From assembly GCF_017876795.1 (NCBI RefSeq), contig NZ_JAGIOR010000001.1:248001-312000 (forward strand): a DNA stretch of 64,000 bases. Reading direction: 5' to 3'. The notes under the pieces are model-generated. The model did no database searches. It had not been told where the DNA came from and saw nothing but the letters and a program-made list of their open reading frames with translations. The translations under genes were made by a program, and so were the position numbers. The DNA comes from Rhizobium leguminosarum. Its GTDB lineage: Bacteria; Pseudomonadota; Alphaproteobacteria; Rhizobiales; Rhizobiaceae. Positions 1 through 8,081 of the stretch are shown piece after piece (position 1 is the first letter of the stretch; each line of letters opens with the position of its first letter).

Positions 1-1647
1 GTCTTGTGCGTCGGAGCCGGCAATGGCGTTGCGGAACTTAATGCCTGCGGCCTCGTGAGACCCGCTCTGCGTATCCTTGGCCGCCACTGCGTAGCGATCG
101 GCCAATTCCTGACGCACGAGCTGCTGTGTCGTCTCGGCGTCCTGCGCCATGAGACGTTGAACGGCATCGGCCGTTTCGCCTTCGGAGCCGACAAGCGGAT
201 TGCGCGGCACGAGTGCTTCGCCGGCTTGCTGTGTCGTGCCGGCCGCCGCGATGCGACCAACCGGGCCTTCCTGCAACGGCTGAAGCTGCTCGCGGCGCAT
301 GCGCGCCTGTTCCGTCAGTGCCTGGTCGTATTCCGCCGAGCCGCCCCGCGACGGATCGCGCGCAACACCTCGGGCGTTCGAAGCGGCCTCCGTACTCCTT
401 CCGGCGAGCTCCGGCCCGTAGAGCGGGTTTGCTCGGTTCGCCAGCGCCTCGCCGCGGGCGAACAAGTCCTTCGAAACCGCGTCGAGCACGGCGACGGAGT
501 TGTCCGGCAGGGCGGCGTAGTCCGGCGCAAGCTCCGGATTTCCGCGCAGCCGGGCGAGCGCCGCTTGAAAACGCGGATCCGCGGAGAGCGCCTGGAACTC
601 TGCGGCCGGAATGGTCTGCGTTTCGGCCGCCTGGTAGAGCGGGCGCGTCTGTGCGTTGATGCCCTGGCGTGCGTCGTCGAGCACGGCCGTTGCCGCTTCC
701 GACGCGCGCGGACCGAGCACGGATGGCGTCGGGCTCTGCGGTGCGATCTTGTCGAGAAGGCCATTGACCGCCGTGTCGACCTGACCCTGCCGAGCGGCGA
801 AGAACGGCGCCGTCAACACACGGCCGTCCGGCGCACCTTCCACGACACGCAAGAGGTCGGGAAGGGCCGTCGCACCGCCTTGCGCTTGCGCGATCGCTTC
901 CGGTCCCGTCAGGCGGACGCCCGTCGAATTGTTCTGTAGGCCAAGCGCACGCTGCCAGTCGATCGCATCGGCGGGGCCGAGCGCACGGCGCAGTGCGGCT
1001 TCCGGCGTGTTGGCGGCCTTGGTTACGGTCGCCAGCGTGTTGCCGAAGAGTGCGCCGAGAATGCGTGCCGCCGGTTCGTACTTCGTGCCTTCAGTCGCCT
1101 GCCCGGCTGCTTCGGACGTGACGCCAGGCAGCGCGGCCTTCGAACCAAACTCACCCGCATAACGGCCTACCTTGGAAAGGAGGGGCCCTGCGGAGCGTGC
1201 TGCCTTCGAAGGAATGCCGCCGGGCGCCGCAAACTCGCCGATTGTCTCGGCGTATTTGCCGGTCGTCGTCTCCGGCCTGTGCAAGTTGTCGTCCATGACG
1301 CCACGAACGGCGTCCTGTCCGGAATTAAGCAAATTCTGGACTGGTTCGTTCGAAAGCTCTTCGGCTGTCGGCCCGGCCACCGGATCGTAACCGAACGCTC
1401 CGCGGACAGCGTTAACCGCGCCCATCTCGTAAGGCGTGGCGTAGGTGTCGAGCAGGCGTTTCATCGTGACGGGCAACATGCCGAGCTCGACGGCGCCGCG
1501 CACGAGACCGCTGCCAAGGCTCTGCGCCACGTCGCCTATCGTGCTTGGCTGCTCCGGCGCGGCCGGTTGCGGAACAAGATCATCGAATGCCAGTGGCCCG
1601 GTGGCCGGCTGCTTCGGAACCAGATCGTCAAATGAAATTCCGGCCAT
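1..1647 (-). CDS. Large phage internal virion / ejection-type protein (partial, C-terminus off window)
   Basis: An open frame without stops runs leftward from ATG 1647 to the window edge (549 codons visible). It starts MAGISFDDLVP and repeats the FDDLVP motif about 15 residues later; short repeats of this kind occur at the N-terminus of phage internal virion proteins. The rest is Ala/Gly/Gln-rich and helical, with a PLYQAAE segment like the PLYREAF segment of the ejection-type protein at 8256-10325. The start overlaps the upstream stop by one base (TGATG), so it belongs to the same operon. The role, injection into the host envelope with the DNA, is inferred from composition and position. Confidence 0.6.
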   Translation of the reverse strand, partial: MAGISFDDLVPKQPATGPLAFDDLVPQPAAPEQPSTIGDVAQSLGSGLVRGAVELGMLPVTMKRLLDTYATPYEMGAVNAVRGAFGYDPVAGPTAEELSNEPVQNLLNSGQDAVRGVMDDNLHRPETTTGKYAETIGEFAAPGGIPSKAARSAGPLLSKVGRYAGEFGSKAALPGVTSEAAGQATEGTKYEPAARILGALFGNTLATVTKAANTPEAALRRALGPADAIDWQRALGLQNNSTGVRLTGPEAIAQAQGGATALPDLLRVVEGAPDGRVLTAPFFAARQGQVDTAVNGLLDKIAPQSPTPSVLGPRASEAATAVLDDARQGINAQTRPLYQAAETQTIPAAEFQALSADPRFQAALARLRGNPELAPDYAALPDNSVAVLDAVSKDLFARGEALANRANPLYGPELAGRSTEAASNARGVARDPSRGGSAEYDQALTEQARMRREQLQPLQEGPVGRIAAAGTTQQAGEALVPRNPLVGSEGETADAVQRLMAQDAETTQQLVRQELADRYAVAAKDTQSGSHEAAGIKFRNAIAGSDAQD

Positions 1648-3143
1648 CACAAACCTTTCGGGTCAATACCGTTATCGACGAGACGCTTGATCACCGCTTC
1701 GCGCGAAGCGCCTTTGGCGATAGCGGCCTTGGCTGCCGCAAGAGGATCGACCGCCGCGCTCGCCGCCCCTGTGCCCGTAGCGACCGTCGCCGCGCCGGGG
1801 TTCGTCTGGCCGCCGTTGCTTCCAGCCGCGTGGCGGCCTAGCGCCTCTTCGACCTTGGCGTAGCCCGGTCCCGCGACGGCCTTCGCTGTGCGAATGTATG
1901 TTTCGAACTGTCGGCGCTTCGCCGCGGTTACAGACTTGTCCTCGCCGGGAACGGGCATTAGCTCGAGCAGCTTGCGATCATATTCCTGCTCGGTCACGGC
2001 CTGGCCGGACTGAGACATAAGCTGGTAGGGCAGCGCCGTGCGCATGTTCTGGTAGAACCGCTGCCCCTCCGGCGTCATCTGCGCGACGATGGCGGGACGG
2101 AAGTTAGCCGGAAGCTGCGCCAAAAGCGCGTTCGCCTGGTAATCCGAGCCCGTTGGCAGCTTGCCTGTATCGAACGCCGTGAGCAGGTCATCGGTGGCCG
2201 GTGCAGCCATCTCGGCCGCGTAAGCATTTCGGTCCTGCGCTTCAGTCGATTTACCGAGGCCGGTACTGGCGGCGTCGCCCTGGAGGGCCGAGTTGAACGT
2301 CATCGAACCTTGCGGCAACGGCTGCCCGCTGACGGTATCGAACCAGTTCTTCTTGACGGGGTCGAAAACCGCCGTGCCGACTTTGCCGTCGGGCGTCTTG
2401 TAGTTCTGCGTCTCCGGTTTCGCGCCGGCATCCGGCTTTATGTACGGCTCTGCGCCTGTCCGCGTCGCAGCGCCGGGCGTCATGTACTTCGGCCCGGTCG
2501 GGCTGACAGCCATAACGGGCGCTTCCTTGCCCGTAATTGCGTCCAAAAGCATCTGGTCGGAGAGTTGCCCCGACTGTAGCAGACGCTCGTTCTGCTGTGC
2601 CTGCCACTCCGTCTCGGACAGCGGTTTGGCCTGACCCGAATAAAACTGGCCGCCTGGCAGGGTCGCCGTTTCGCCGGGGTTCAAGACGACCGCGCCATGC
2701 TGATCGGACGAGCCGGGTACGCCGTACATGCTGGCGACGCTGGTCGGGAGATCTGGCAGTGTCTGATTGGCGTTCAGCGGGCCGTAGCGCGTCGCGGCGA
2801 ACCGCTCCGCGTTGTCAGCCTTGTTGTTTGATACCGACGTCTGTGCCGCTACATCCTGCCCGCGGCGGGTCGTCGCGTTGCCCTGGTCGACGTTGTAGAA
2901 CGTATTGTTCGCGTTGCCGTTGATCGCATAGTTCAGCCGATCGGCCATCTCACGATTGTAGTTCGGGTCATGCGCGTAGTTGAAGAATTCCGCCATGCGG
3001 TTGGCCTCTTCCTTCTTGGCCTTGGCAGTGGCGTAGCCCGCGAGATCCGAGCCTGAAACTGGACCGAACATCGATGCCAAATTTGAGAAAGCGGCCCCGA
3101 GCTCGGGATTGTTGAAGTGGCGATTGGCGACAATAGACGACAT
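1647..3143 (-). CDS. Phage internal virion protein, hypothetical (498 aa)
   Basis: ATG 3143 is chosen because the preceding gene stops at 3154 and an AAGG lies before it; the open frame extends further upstream but would run through that gene. The N-terminus (MSSIVANRHFNNPELGAAF) leads into a region rich in Asn, Ala and Gln, with no membrane segment. The C-terminal third is Ala-rich and ends with a short amphipathic segment. Size, composition and its place before the partial ejection-type gene suggest a structural or ejection protein. No enzyme motif was recognised. Confidence 0.55.
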   Translation of the reverse strand: MSSIVANRHFNNPELGAAFSNLASMFGPVSGSDLAGYATAKAKKEEANRMAEFFNYAHDPNYNREMADRLNYAINGNANNTFYNVDQGNATTRRGQDVAAQTSVSNNKADNAERFAATRYGPLNANQTLPDLPTSVASMYGVPGSSDQHGAVVLNPGETATLPGGQFYSGQAKPLSETEWQAQQNERLLQSGQLSDQMLLDAITGKEAPVMAVSPTGPKYMTPGAATRTGAEPYIKPDAGAKPETQNYKTPDGKVGTAVFDPVKKNWFDTVSGQPLPQGSMTFNSALQGDAASTGLGKSTEAQDRNAYAAEMAAPATDDLLTAFDTGKLPTGSDYQANALLAQLPANFRPAIVAQMTPEGQRFYQNMRTALPYQLMSQSGQAVTEQEYDRKLLELMPVPGEDKSVTAAKRRQFETYIRTAKAVAGPGYAKVEEALGRHAAGSNGGQTNPGAATVATGTGAASAAVDPLAAAKAAIAKGASREAVIKRLVDNGIDPKGL

Positions 3144-3153
3144 CGAGCGTGCC

Positions 3154-3618
3154 TTACTGGAGTGGAACTTTGTGGTCGGCCTGCGCTTCCCATGCGCGCC
3201 GCGCGGTGACAGCACGCGTAAGGGGGTCATTCCGGCGTCTGAGTTCGGATCGGCAGAGAGCCGCCCTAAGTTCGGCGGCTATAAGCCCGGCGTGCAAAAT
3301 TCGATCGGCGTGCAGATTGTCCGGTTTGGCGGTTAGCAATGCCGCCCCGGCAGCCAAGCCGAAATGGACGCGATCGGCGGCAATCGCGCCGGCAACGCCT
3401 TCAGCGACGCGCGGCACTACCGCGAGCGCGAGTTCGCTTACCCTGGCCGCCAACTCGGGCTCGTGGTCGCCCAGATCAGGCCAAACAACTGCCGCGGTCG
3501 CCAAATCCTCGAGTGCACGAAACGCCGGCACTGCTGCGTTCTCGGCGGTCAACGCGGAGCGAAAACGCGCGAGTGCCGTTTCGACGAGGTGGCGGGCGGT
3601 AGTTGGTGCGTCCATCAT
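3154..3618 (-). CDS. Hypothetical phage protein (154 aa)
   Basis: This is an Ala/Leu-rich, probably all-helical protein with no recognised family. The start is set at ATG 3618, whose A is the last base of the upstream TGA (TGATG), the same coupling used by several genes here; a GTG at 3621 and a second ATG at 3615 are alternatives. It sits in the four-gene leftward unit 4148 to <1. The function is unknown. A small adaptor or chaperone for the two large proteins downstream would fit the position but is not supported by motifs. Confidence 0.5.
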   Translation of the reverse strand: MMDAPTTARHLVETALARFRSALTAENAAVPAFRALEDLATAAVVWPDLGDHEPELAARVSELALAVVPRVAEGVAGAIAADRVHFGLAAGAALLTAKPDNLHADRILHAGLIAAELRAALCRSELRRRNDPLTRAVTARRAWEAQADHKVPLQ

Positions 3619-4148
3619 CACGCCGCTGCCTCCCGGAGCATGCCCGCGACAAGTTCGCTCCGGCGTTCGTCGGCGCGCTCGCGGATCTCGCTGAGCAAAC
3701 AGCGGTTGTGGCAGGCGTTTCGCAGGCGGCGCGCATATGCGAGCATGTCGAGGTAAACGTGCCTGTGTCGAGCGCTACGCTGCGCGTCGTCTTCGTTCCA
3801 GTAGAAAATCAACCCGGCCATTGCGTCGACGCCACGTGACGCCAGCTCCCGTTCGTCCGGGCTCGGGAAGAGATTGAGGATCAGCGGCCGGGCAAGGATC
3901 AGGACTTCAAGCAGCCGGTCGCGCTGGCGTTCGGAAATGCGCGGCGCCCCGCGGCGGGATATTCCGGACTGAATGAACAGTGCGGCGTGCGACGCGTTCC
4001 ACGCAACGTCATCGCCACGCGCGACGTGGTCGAAATAGATTTCCAGCATGCTGACGTCACTGTCGAGCTCCGACCCGCGAGCGCCTATCACAATATCGTC
4101 GGGCGGCAGGCCGTCGTAATCGTCGCTGTGGTGCGTCCAGATCATCAT
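3618..4148 (-). CDS. Hypothetical phage protein, first gene of the left unit (176 aa)
   Basis: The likely start is one of two tandem ATGs (4148 or 4145); neither has a good Shine-Dalgarno sequence, and the frame is open up to 4292. The protein is charged, with an Arg-rich helical C-terminal half, and has no membrane segment or recognised domain. It is the promoter-proximal gene of the leftward unit and faces the rightward cargo genes across a 380-bp region that holds a long inverted repeat. The function is unknown. Confidence 0.5.
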   Translation of the reverse strand: MMIWTHHSDDYDGLPPDDIVIGARGSELDSDVSMLEIYFDHVARGDDVAWNASHAALFIQSGISRRGAPRISERQRDRLLEVLILARPLILNLFPSPDERELASRGVDAMAGLIFYWNEDDAQRSARHRHVYLDMLAYARRLRNACHNRCLLSEIRERADERRSELVAGMLREAAA

Positions 4149-4362
4149 GCACTGAATAATGGCCGTCCGGTTTGTTCGTCTCAAACAGAAACGCCGCACG
4201 CATAGTCGAACAATTTGGCTGGACAGAACGGCCTTACATTCCAGAGCGGCGCAATTTTGTGTCGGCGTCGGTTGCCGCTTTTCAGCATTCATTTTGGAGT
4301 GCGCCAGGGGGCGGCACCTAGTACATCCTGGTCACATAACAGTAACAATTTCGCTCTCTGTC

Positions 4363-4394
4363 TGTTTTGTCGGCCAACGTTGGCCAACAGAACA
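4363..4394. promoter_or_regulatory. 32-bp inverted repeat, candidate operator in a divergent region
   Basis: The half-sites 4363-4378 and 4379-4394 are inverted copies matching at 14 of 16 positions, centred on AACGTT, with GGCCAAC as the inner core. The repeat lies in the 380-bp non-coding stretch between the leftward gene starting at 4148 and the rightward gene at 4528. Apart from this repeat, the promoter and the hairpin listed next, nothing else is seen in that stretch. Binding by a dimeric or tetrameric phage regulator is inferred. Confidence 0.45.
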
Positions 4395-4467
4395 AATATT
4401 GACCGACGCATTTCTTAATCGTTACTGATGATGACAAATAAATCAGCGTCGCATTCAAAAATTATGC

Positions 4468-4496
4468 TTGACATATCGAACCACGTAAATGAATCT
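4468..4496 (+). promoter_or_regulatory. Candidate promoter for the rightward cargo genes
   Basis: A consensus -35 hexamer TTGACA (4468-4473) is followed, after 17 bp, by GAATCT (4491-4496), a weak -10. The surrounding DNA is clearly AT-richer than the phage genes. Transcription would begin close to the hairpin that abuts the start codon at 4528. Confidence 0.4.
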
Positions 4497-4527
4497 AGCA
4501 GCACGATCTACTTGACAAGGTGCTGCT
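4497..4527 (+). promoter_or_regulatory. Hairpin directly abutting the start codon at 4528
   Basis: AGCAGCAC (4497-4504) and GTGCTGCT (4520-4527) form a perfect 8-bp stem with a 15-nt loop. The right arm ends at the base before the ATG and takes in part of the AAGGTG ribosome-binding sequence. In the mRNA this would tend to hide the ribosome-binding site; the regulatory role is inferred. Confidence 0.45.
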
Positions 4528-4818
4528 ATGAAAAACGTCATCGATCTCGCTGCGTATCGCTCCCGCAAGGACACGACCGAAGTTCGCCAGGCTCCTACTG
4601 GACAGGCGCGCATTGTCGAGTTCACCCGTCCAATCGGGTCACTACGCGACTTGGAACTTCAGATGCTCACCCGCGCCTTGGCTGCCCTCACACGGGCGAA
4701 AGCGGAAGGGGATACGAGCGATCTGGCCGATTGGCGCGACGAGCTCGAAACAATGGCCGTTCACACGGACCATTTCGATATTCGCGAGCGCTGCAAGCTG
4801 GCGCTGAGGGCAGGCTAA
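4528..4818 (+). CDS. Small hypothetical cargo protein (96 aa)
   Basis: It starts MKNVIDLAAYRSRK; a short N-terminal 'VIDLAAYR' stretch of this kind is common in small alphaproteobacterial plasmid and prophage proteins. The rest is helical and charged, with no membrane segment or HTH I can recognise. It is the first gene of the rightward cargo group and lies 160 bp before the resolvase. Its translation start is occluded by a predicted hairpin, suggesting translational control. The function is unknown. Confidence 0.55.
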   Translation: MKNVIDLAAYRSRKDTTEVRQAPTGQARIVEFTRPIGSLRDLELQMLTRALAALTRAKAEGDTSDLADWRDELETMAVHTDHFDIRERCKLALRAG

Positions 4819-4977
4819 CCCGTCGCCGCGTTGCGGCCGCTCCTGCCTGTTCTTTTGGGTCTACCTCAAGAGAACCGCCCATACACCCACAGAACCCCTA
4901 CCCAAACCGTCACCGAAACCACCTAAATCGAACCGCGTTCACGCGAACCATCCAAAACGAACCATGGAGGAATGAAC

Positions 4978-5499
4978 ATGTTCGTTCGTGCATACCTGCG
5001 CGCCAGCACCAAAGAGCAGGACGCCACACGCGCAAAAGCCCAACTTGAGGACTTCGCCAGGGAGAAGGGCTTTTCGATCGCCGCCTTCTACGTCGAGAAC
5101 GAAAGCGGCGCCTCACTGAAGCGGCCGGAGCTTTTCCGACTGCTCAGCGACTGCAGCCCGAACGACGTGCTGCTGACCGAACAGGTAGACCGCCTATCCC
5201 GCCTCAATGAGGCCGATTGGGAAGCCCTCAAGCGCGAGATAGACGGCCGTCAGGTGCGCGTCGTCGCACTGGATCTTCCCACGTCGCACACGATGATGAC
5301 CAAGGTTGAAGACCAGTTCACCGGCCGAATGTTCCGCGCCATCAACGCCATGATGCTCGATATGCTCGCGGCGATCGCACGCAAGGACTATGAGGACCGG
5401 CGGCGCAGACAAGTGCAAGGAATTGAAAAGGCGAAGACGACGGGACGCTACAAAGGACGCCCGGAAGATACCGACCGAAACGCGCCTTTATTTCATTGA
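4978..5499 (+). CDS. Serine recombinase (resolvase/invertase), C-terminally truncated (173 aa)
   Basis: The N-terminal catalytic domain of the resolvase family is intact: RAYLRASTKEQ contains the nucleophilic serine (residue 10), and VDRLSRL and FTGRMF are family-typical. ATG 4978 is chosen because GGAGG lies 7 bases before it; ATG 4972 would sit almost on that site. The family usually continues after GRYKGRPEDT.RNA with a ~30-residue helix-turn-helix DNA-binding tail. Here the frame ends seven residues after DTDRN, exactly where the acyltransferase coding sequence begins. The enzyme therefore probably lacks normal DNA binding. Five GAACC motifs lie in the 110 bp upstream (4872-4963); their meaning is unknown. 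Confidence 0.8.
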   Translation: MFVRAYLRASTKEQDATRAKAQLEDFAREKGFSIAAFYVENESGASLKRPELFRLLSDCSPNDVLLTEQVDRLSRLNEADWEALKREIDGRQVRVVALDLPTSHTMMTKVEDQFTGRMFRAINAMMLDMLAAIARKDYEDRRRRQVQGIEKAKTTGRYKGRPEDTDRNAPLFH

Positions 5500-6574
5500 C
5501 GGGCTACGCGGGCTCTTCTCGCTTATCGTTCTGGTGTTCCATGTGTTTTTCATCTTCTACGACCAGTGGATGCCCGACTTTCGGACATTCGGGATTATTT
5601 TCGACGGCACAATCGCTGTGCATATTTTCTTCGTGCTGTCCGGCTTTTCGCTGACGATCAACTATTTCAGTAAGTTGGAAGCGGGCGCGATAGACGCCGA
5701 CGTGACCATCAGAAGGATGGCAGTGGCGCGCTACCCGCGTTTGGCGATACCTTCGTTAGCTGCATGCCTCATGATGTATGCCGTGATCAAATCAGGCTAC
5801 AATTACTATTTTTTGATCCCCGAGGAGCTTAAGCAGGAGTGGTGGCGATGGGCATACAAAAACAGCGACGTCAGTTTTGGCGAGACCTTCAAGTTTGCGC
5901 TTTACAGCATCTTCCTGCCGTCGCCGTTTATTCCGGTGGTCCCGTACAATGGGCCGTATCTGATCACCAACCTATGGACTATGTCGATCGAGTTCATGGG
6001 ATCGATGCTTGTCTTCATCTACGCGCTGAGCGTGAGAAACAACAAGAGAAGACTGCTTATAAGCATCGCCATCACTGTAGGGTTGTCGGCCTCAGAGTCC
6101 TATTTCGCTCATTTTTTTGCCGGCGTCGTGCTGGCAGATGTGTTCCTTAAGACGCGACAGATAGCGCTCCCAAAGTGGGCCGATCTCACAAATATCGCAG
6201 TTATCACAGCCCTTCTCGCCAGCCGCCCCGGCACGTTTTACAGCGATGTATTTTTCTGCGCTCTTCTCGTCTTTGCTGTTTCTCTCGGCGGATATAGCCG
6301 AGCTTTGTTCGGATCCGTGCCATTCCGATATCTGGGGTCAATCTCGTTTGCTTTGTACCTAGTGCACATGCCGGTCATCGTGTCCGTGCAGAGCTACTTT
6401 TTCTTGACCTATCGTGACCATTTCTCGCAAGCCGGCATCATATCGATCTCAGGGCTGGCGAGCGTTATCGCCTCTCTGATTGCAGCTCATCTTTTCTCGT
6501 ATATCGACCATCGATCCACACGCCTCTCCCAGCAATTCGGGCGCCTCATAACAGGCACTAATCCGGCCACGTGA
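5390..6574 (+). CDS. Acyltransferase family 3 membrane protein (surface polysaccharide O-acetylase type), start uncertain
   Basis: Recognisable acyltransferase-3 (OafA-like) features: RLYFIDGLRGLFSLIVLVFH at the N-terminus with the conserved H, a DGTIAVHIFFVLSGFSL block, and about ten hydrophobic segments. Family members transfer acetyl or other acyl groups to sugars of surface glycans; in prophages they often cause serotype or receptor conversion. The frame opens at ATG 5390, but its first ~30 residues are an out-of-frame reading of the resolvase; TTG 5423 is an alternative and no good ribosome site is seen for either. The gene is AT-richer than the phage genes. It overlaps the convergent gene at 6558 by 17 bp. 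Acquisition by transfer is inferred. Confidence 0.8.
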   Translation: MRTGGADKCKELKRRRRRDATKDARKIPTETRLYFIDGLRGLFSLIVLVFHVFFIFYDQWMPDFRTFGIIFDGTIAVHIFFVLSGFSLTINYFSKLEAGAIDADVTIRRMAVARYPRLAIPSLAACLMMYAVIKSGYNYYFLIPEELKQEWWRWAYKNSDVSFGETFKFALYSIFLPSPFIPVVPYNGPYLITNLWTMSIEFMGSMLVFIYALSVRNNKRRLLISIAITVGLSASESYFAHFFAGVVLADVFLKTRQIALPKWADLTNIAVITALLASRPGTFYSDVFFCALLVFAVSLGGYSRALFGSVPFRYLGSISFALYLVHMPVIVSVQSYFFLTYRDHFSQAGIISISGLASVIASLIAAHLFSYIDHRSTRLSQQFGRLITGTNPAT

Positions 6575-6911
6575 TGGAAGGAAGCTCCGTCAAAAACTCA
6601 CCGACAGATGGCTGCGGACGTTGGCCGGCTTGCACCTTGGCCATTTCGGCGTAAGCAAAGATCCAGACGGCATCGCGCCATGCGATGAACACGGCCGACT
6701 GATCCGCCCACAATGTGACGGTGCTGCCCGTGTAGCTTGCCAGCGTCACGCCATCGTTGAACTGCATTGATCTCGCCGTGGCATCGACAAGGCTTTGTAT
6801 CGCCTGCTGATAAACCTCCAAAGTCGGCGCCGGCGGAACAATCGAGGCGAGAAATGCGGACTCTTCCTCGGCCGACATTTCGAATTCAATGCCATCAACG
6901 ATTTTTCTCAT
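6558..6911 (-). CDS. Hypothetical phage protein following the tail fibre (117 aa)
   Basis: It begins MRKIVDGIEFEMSAEEESAF and contains FNDGVTLASYTGSTVTLWADQSAVF, a Trp/Ala-rich pattern I recall from small proteins next to phage fibre genes. It has no signal or membrane segment. The ATG overlaps the tail-fibre stop (ATGA, 6911-6908), so the two are translationally coupled. A fibre-assembly or accessory role is inferred from position only. The 3' end overlaps the convergent acyltransferase gene. Confidence 0.6.
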   Translation of the reverse strand: MRKIVDGIEFEMSAEEESAFLASIVPPAPTLEVYQQAIQSLVDATARSMQFNDGVTLASYTGSTVTLWADQSAVFIAWRDAVWIFAYAEMAKVQAGQRPQPSVGEFLTELPSITWPD

Positions 6912-8014
6912 CCGCGCAATCCTTCAAGGAGAACCATGCCGCTGGTGAAATTCCCAGACGAGACAAGGATCTGCAAAGCATTTCTAGCCGTTGATCCGGA
7001 GTGTCCTCCGTAAACTAAGTCGATACGAGGGTTCCCGCTGGCATACTCCGAAATGACCTTGTAGGAGGCTGCCGCGGCTTTGTTGAAATTTGAGACTTCT
7101 ATGCTCGAAAGGAACCCTGAGTTTGCGTCAACGCCGGTGTTGGAAACAATCATTGCGGTCGACGCGGCATTCGCCGTTCCTGTAACGGTTGTCCCCGTTT
7201 GAGCCAGAGACGAGGATGAATAAGTCGAGGTCGATATGAAGGACGAGCCATTGTCTGTGCTCACCCTCAAAAGGACGTTCCCTGAACCGGGGGATGGGAC
7301 ATACCCGAGGGAAATCCTGAGATGGCGATAAGCGTCTAGGCTGGTCCAAGATACGGAAGACTGGCCGGAAAGCGTTATTGGGGAGCCGACCGGTTCCCAT
7401 GCTGACGGTTTTGCATAGGTGTAGAACGCGGTTCCATCGCAAATGATGTTTACCGATCCCCCTTGGGGGATAGTGGCGGTAGCCAAGCCATTGATGAGTT
7501 CCGAAGCATTCGGGTCAATGGTAATCGCGCCGCCGTCTGCAATGATAGTTACCAACCATCCAGATCCCAACGTCGCGGCGGCTGTAAGCGAGAGAGTAGC
7601 AGCTGCGGTGAACCGAAGGACGGTTCCTGCATCAGCGGCAACCGCAGTATAGCCGGCGCTTTTGGCGCCATATATGACGCTGCCACTGAGAGAACCAGTA
7701 ATGGCGAGGCCGGCCGAAGACCAGTTCGCTATTTCCACGCCGCTAGCGACCAGTGCGCCAATGCCAGCCGCCTTGAGATAGGTGCCTGTCCCCGGATTTG
7801 AGGCGAACCCTACGCCCGGGGCTGCGACAGAGCCGTCTGCGACCTTAAGCGCAGCGACCATCGGGGCTGAGCCATCGCGCGGCAGCGAGTTGGTGATTTC
7901 GTTGCCGAGGTCAGTCGTCAACGCGTTCCACGGCGCAGGGTCGATAAGCTGCCCGACAGACGGCGTTGTTCCTGCCGGCTTCGAATAGACGCCAGTTGAT
8001 GGGTTTCTGGGCAT
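6908..8014 (-). CDS. Phage tail fibre / receptor-binding protein (368 aa)
   Basis: The N-terminus (MPRNPSTGVYSKPAG) is of the kind that anchors fibres to podovirus tails. The body is rich in Gly, Ser, Thr and Ala with repetitive beta-strand patterns, ending in a Ser/Gly-rich domain (residues ~210-368) likely to contact the receptor. AAGG precedes the ATG. A terminator-like hairpin at 8026-8056 separates it from the upstream ejection-protein gene, so it may have its own promoter. Probable role: recognition of a host surface polysaccharide. Its neighbour is an O-acylase gene that could modify such a glycan. Confidence 0.7.
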   Translation of the reverse strand: MPRNPSTGVYSKPAGTTPSVGQLIDPAPWNALTTDLGNEITNSLPRDGSAPMVAALKVADGSVAAPGVGFASNPGTGTYLKAAGIGALVASGVEIANWSSAGLAITGSLSGSVIYGAKSAGYTAVAADAGTVLRFTAAATLSLTAAATLGSGWLVTIIADGGAITIDPNASELINGLATATIPQGGSVNIICDGTAFYTYAKPSAWEPVGSPITLSGQSSVSWTSLDAYRHLRISLGYVPSPGSGNVLLRVSTDNGSSFISTSTYSSSSLAQTGTTVTGTANAASTAMIVSNTGVDANSGFLSSIEVSNFNKAAAASYKVISEYASGNPRIDLVYGGHSGSTARNALQILVSSGNFTSGMVLLEGLRG

Positions 8015-8025
8015 TTACCTTCTCC

Positions 8026-8056
8026 GAAAAGAAAGGCCCCGCGAATTGCGAGGCCT
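8026..8056 (-). terminator. Probable Rho-independent terminator before the tail-fibre gene
   Basis: Reading leftward, a 9-bp GC-rich stem with one mismatch (arms 8056-8048 and 8042-8034, 5-nt loop) is followed by TTTCTTTTC. It would end or attenuate the transcript of the 8256-10325 gene. Confidence 0.5.
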
Positions 8057-8081
8057 CGACGGTTGTAGTATTGGTTGCGTC

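Noticed and set aside
4..939. Long rightward open frame (311 codons)
   Set aside because: It is the antisense shadow of the leftward partial ejection-type gene, whose frame is open over the full 1-1647; it has Arg/Cys-rich composition and no ribosome site.
4872..4963. LexA box in the GAACC cluster
   Set aside because: The GAAC copies are 10-16 bases apart; none has the required seven-base spacer.
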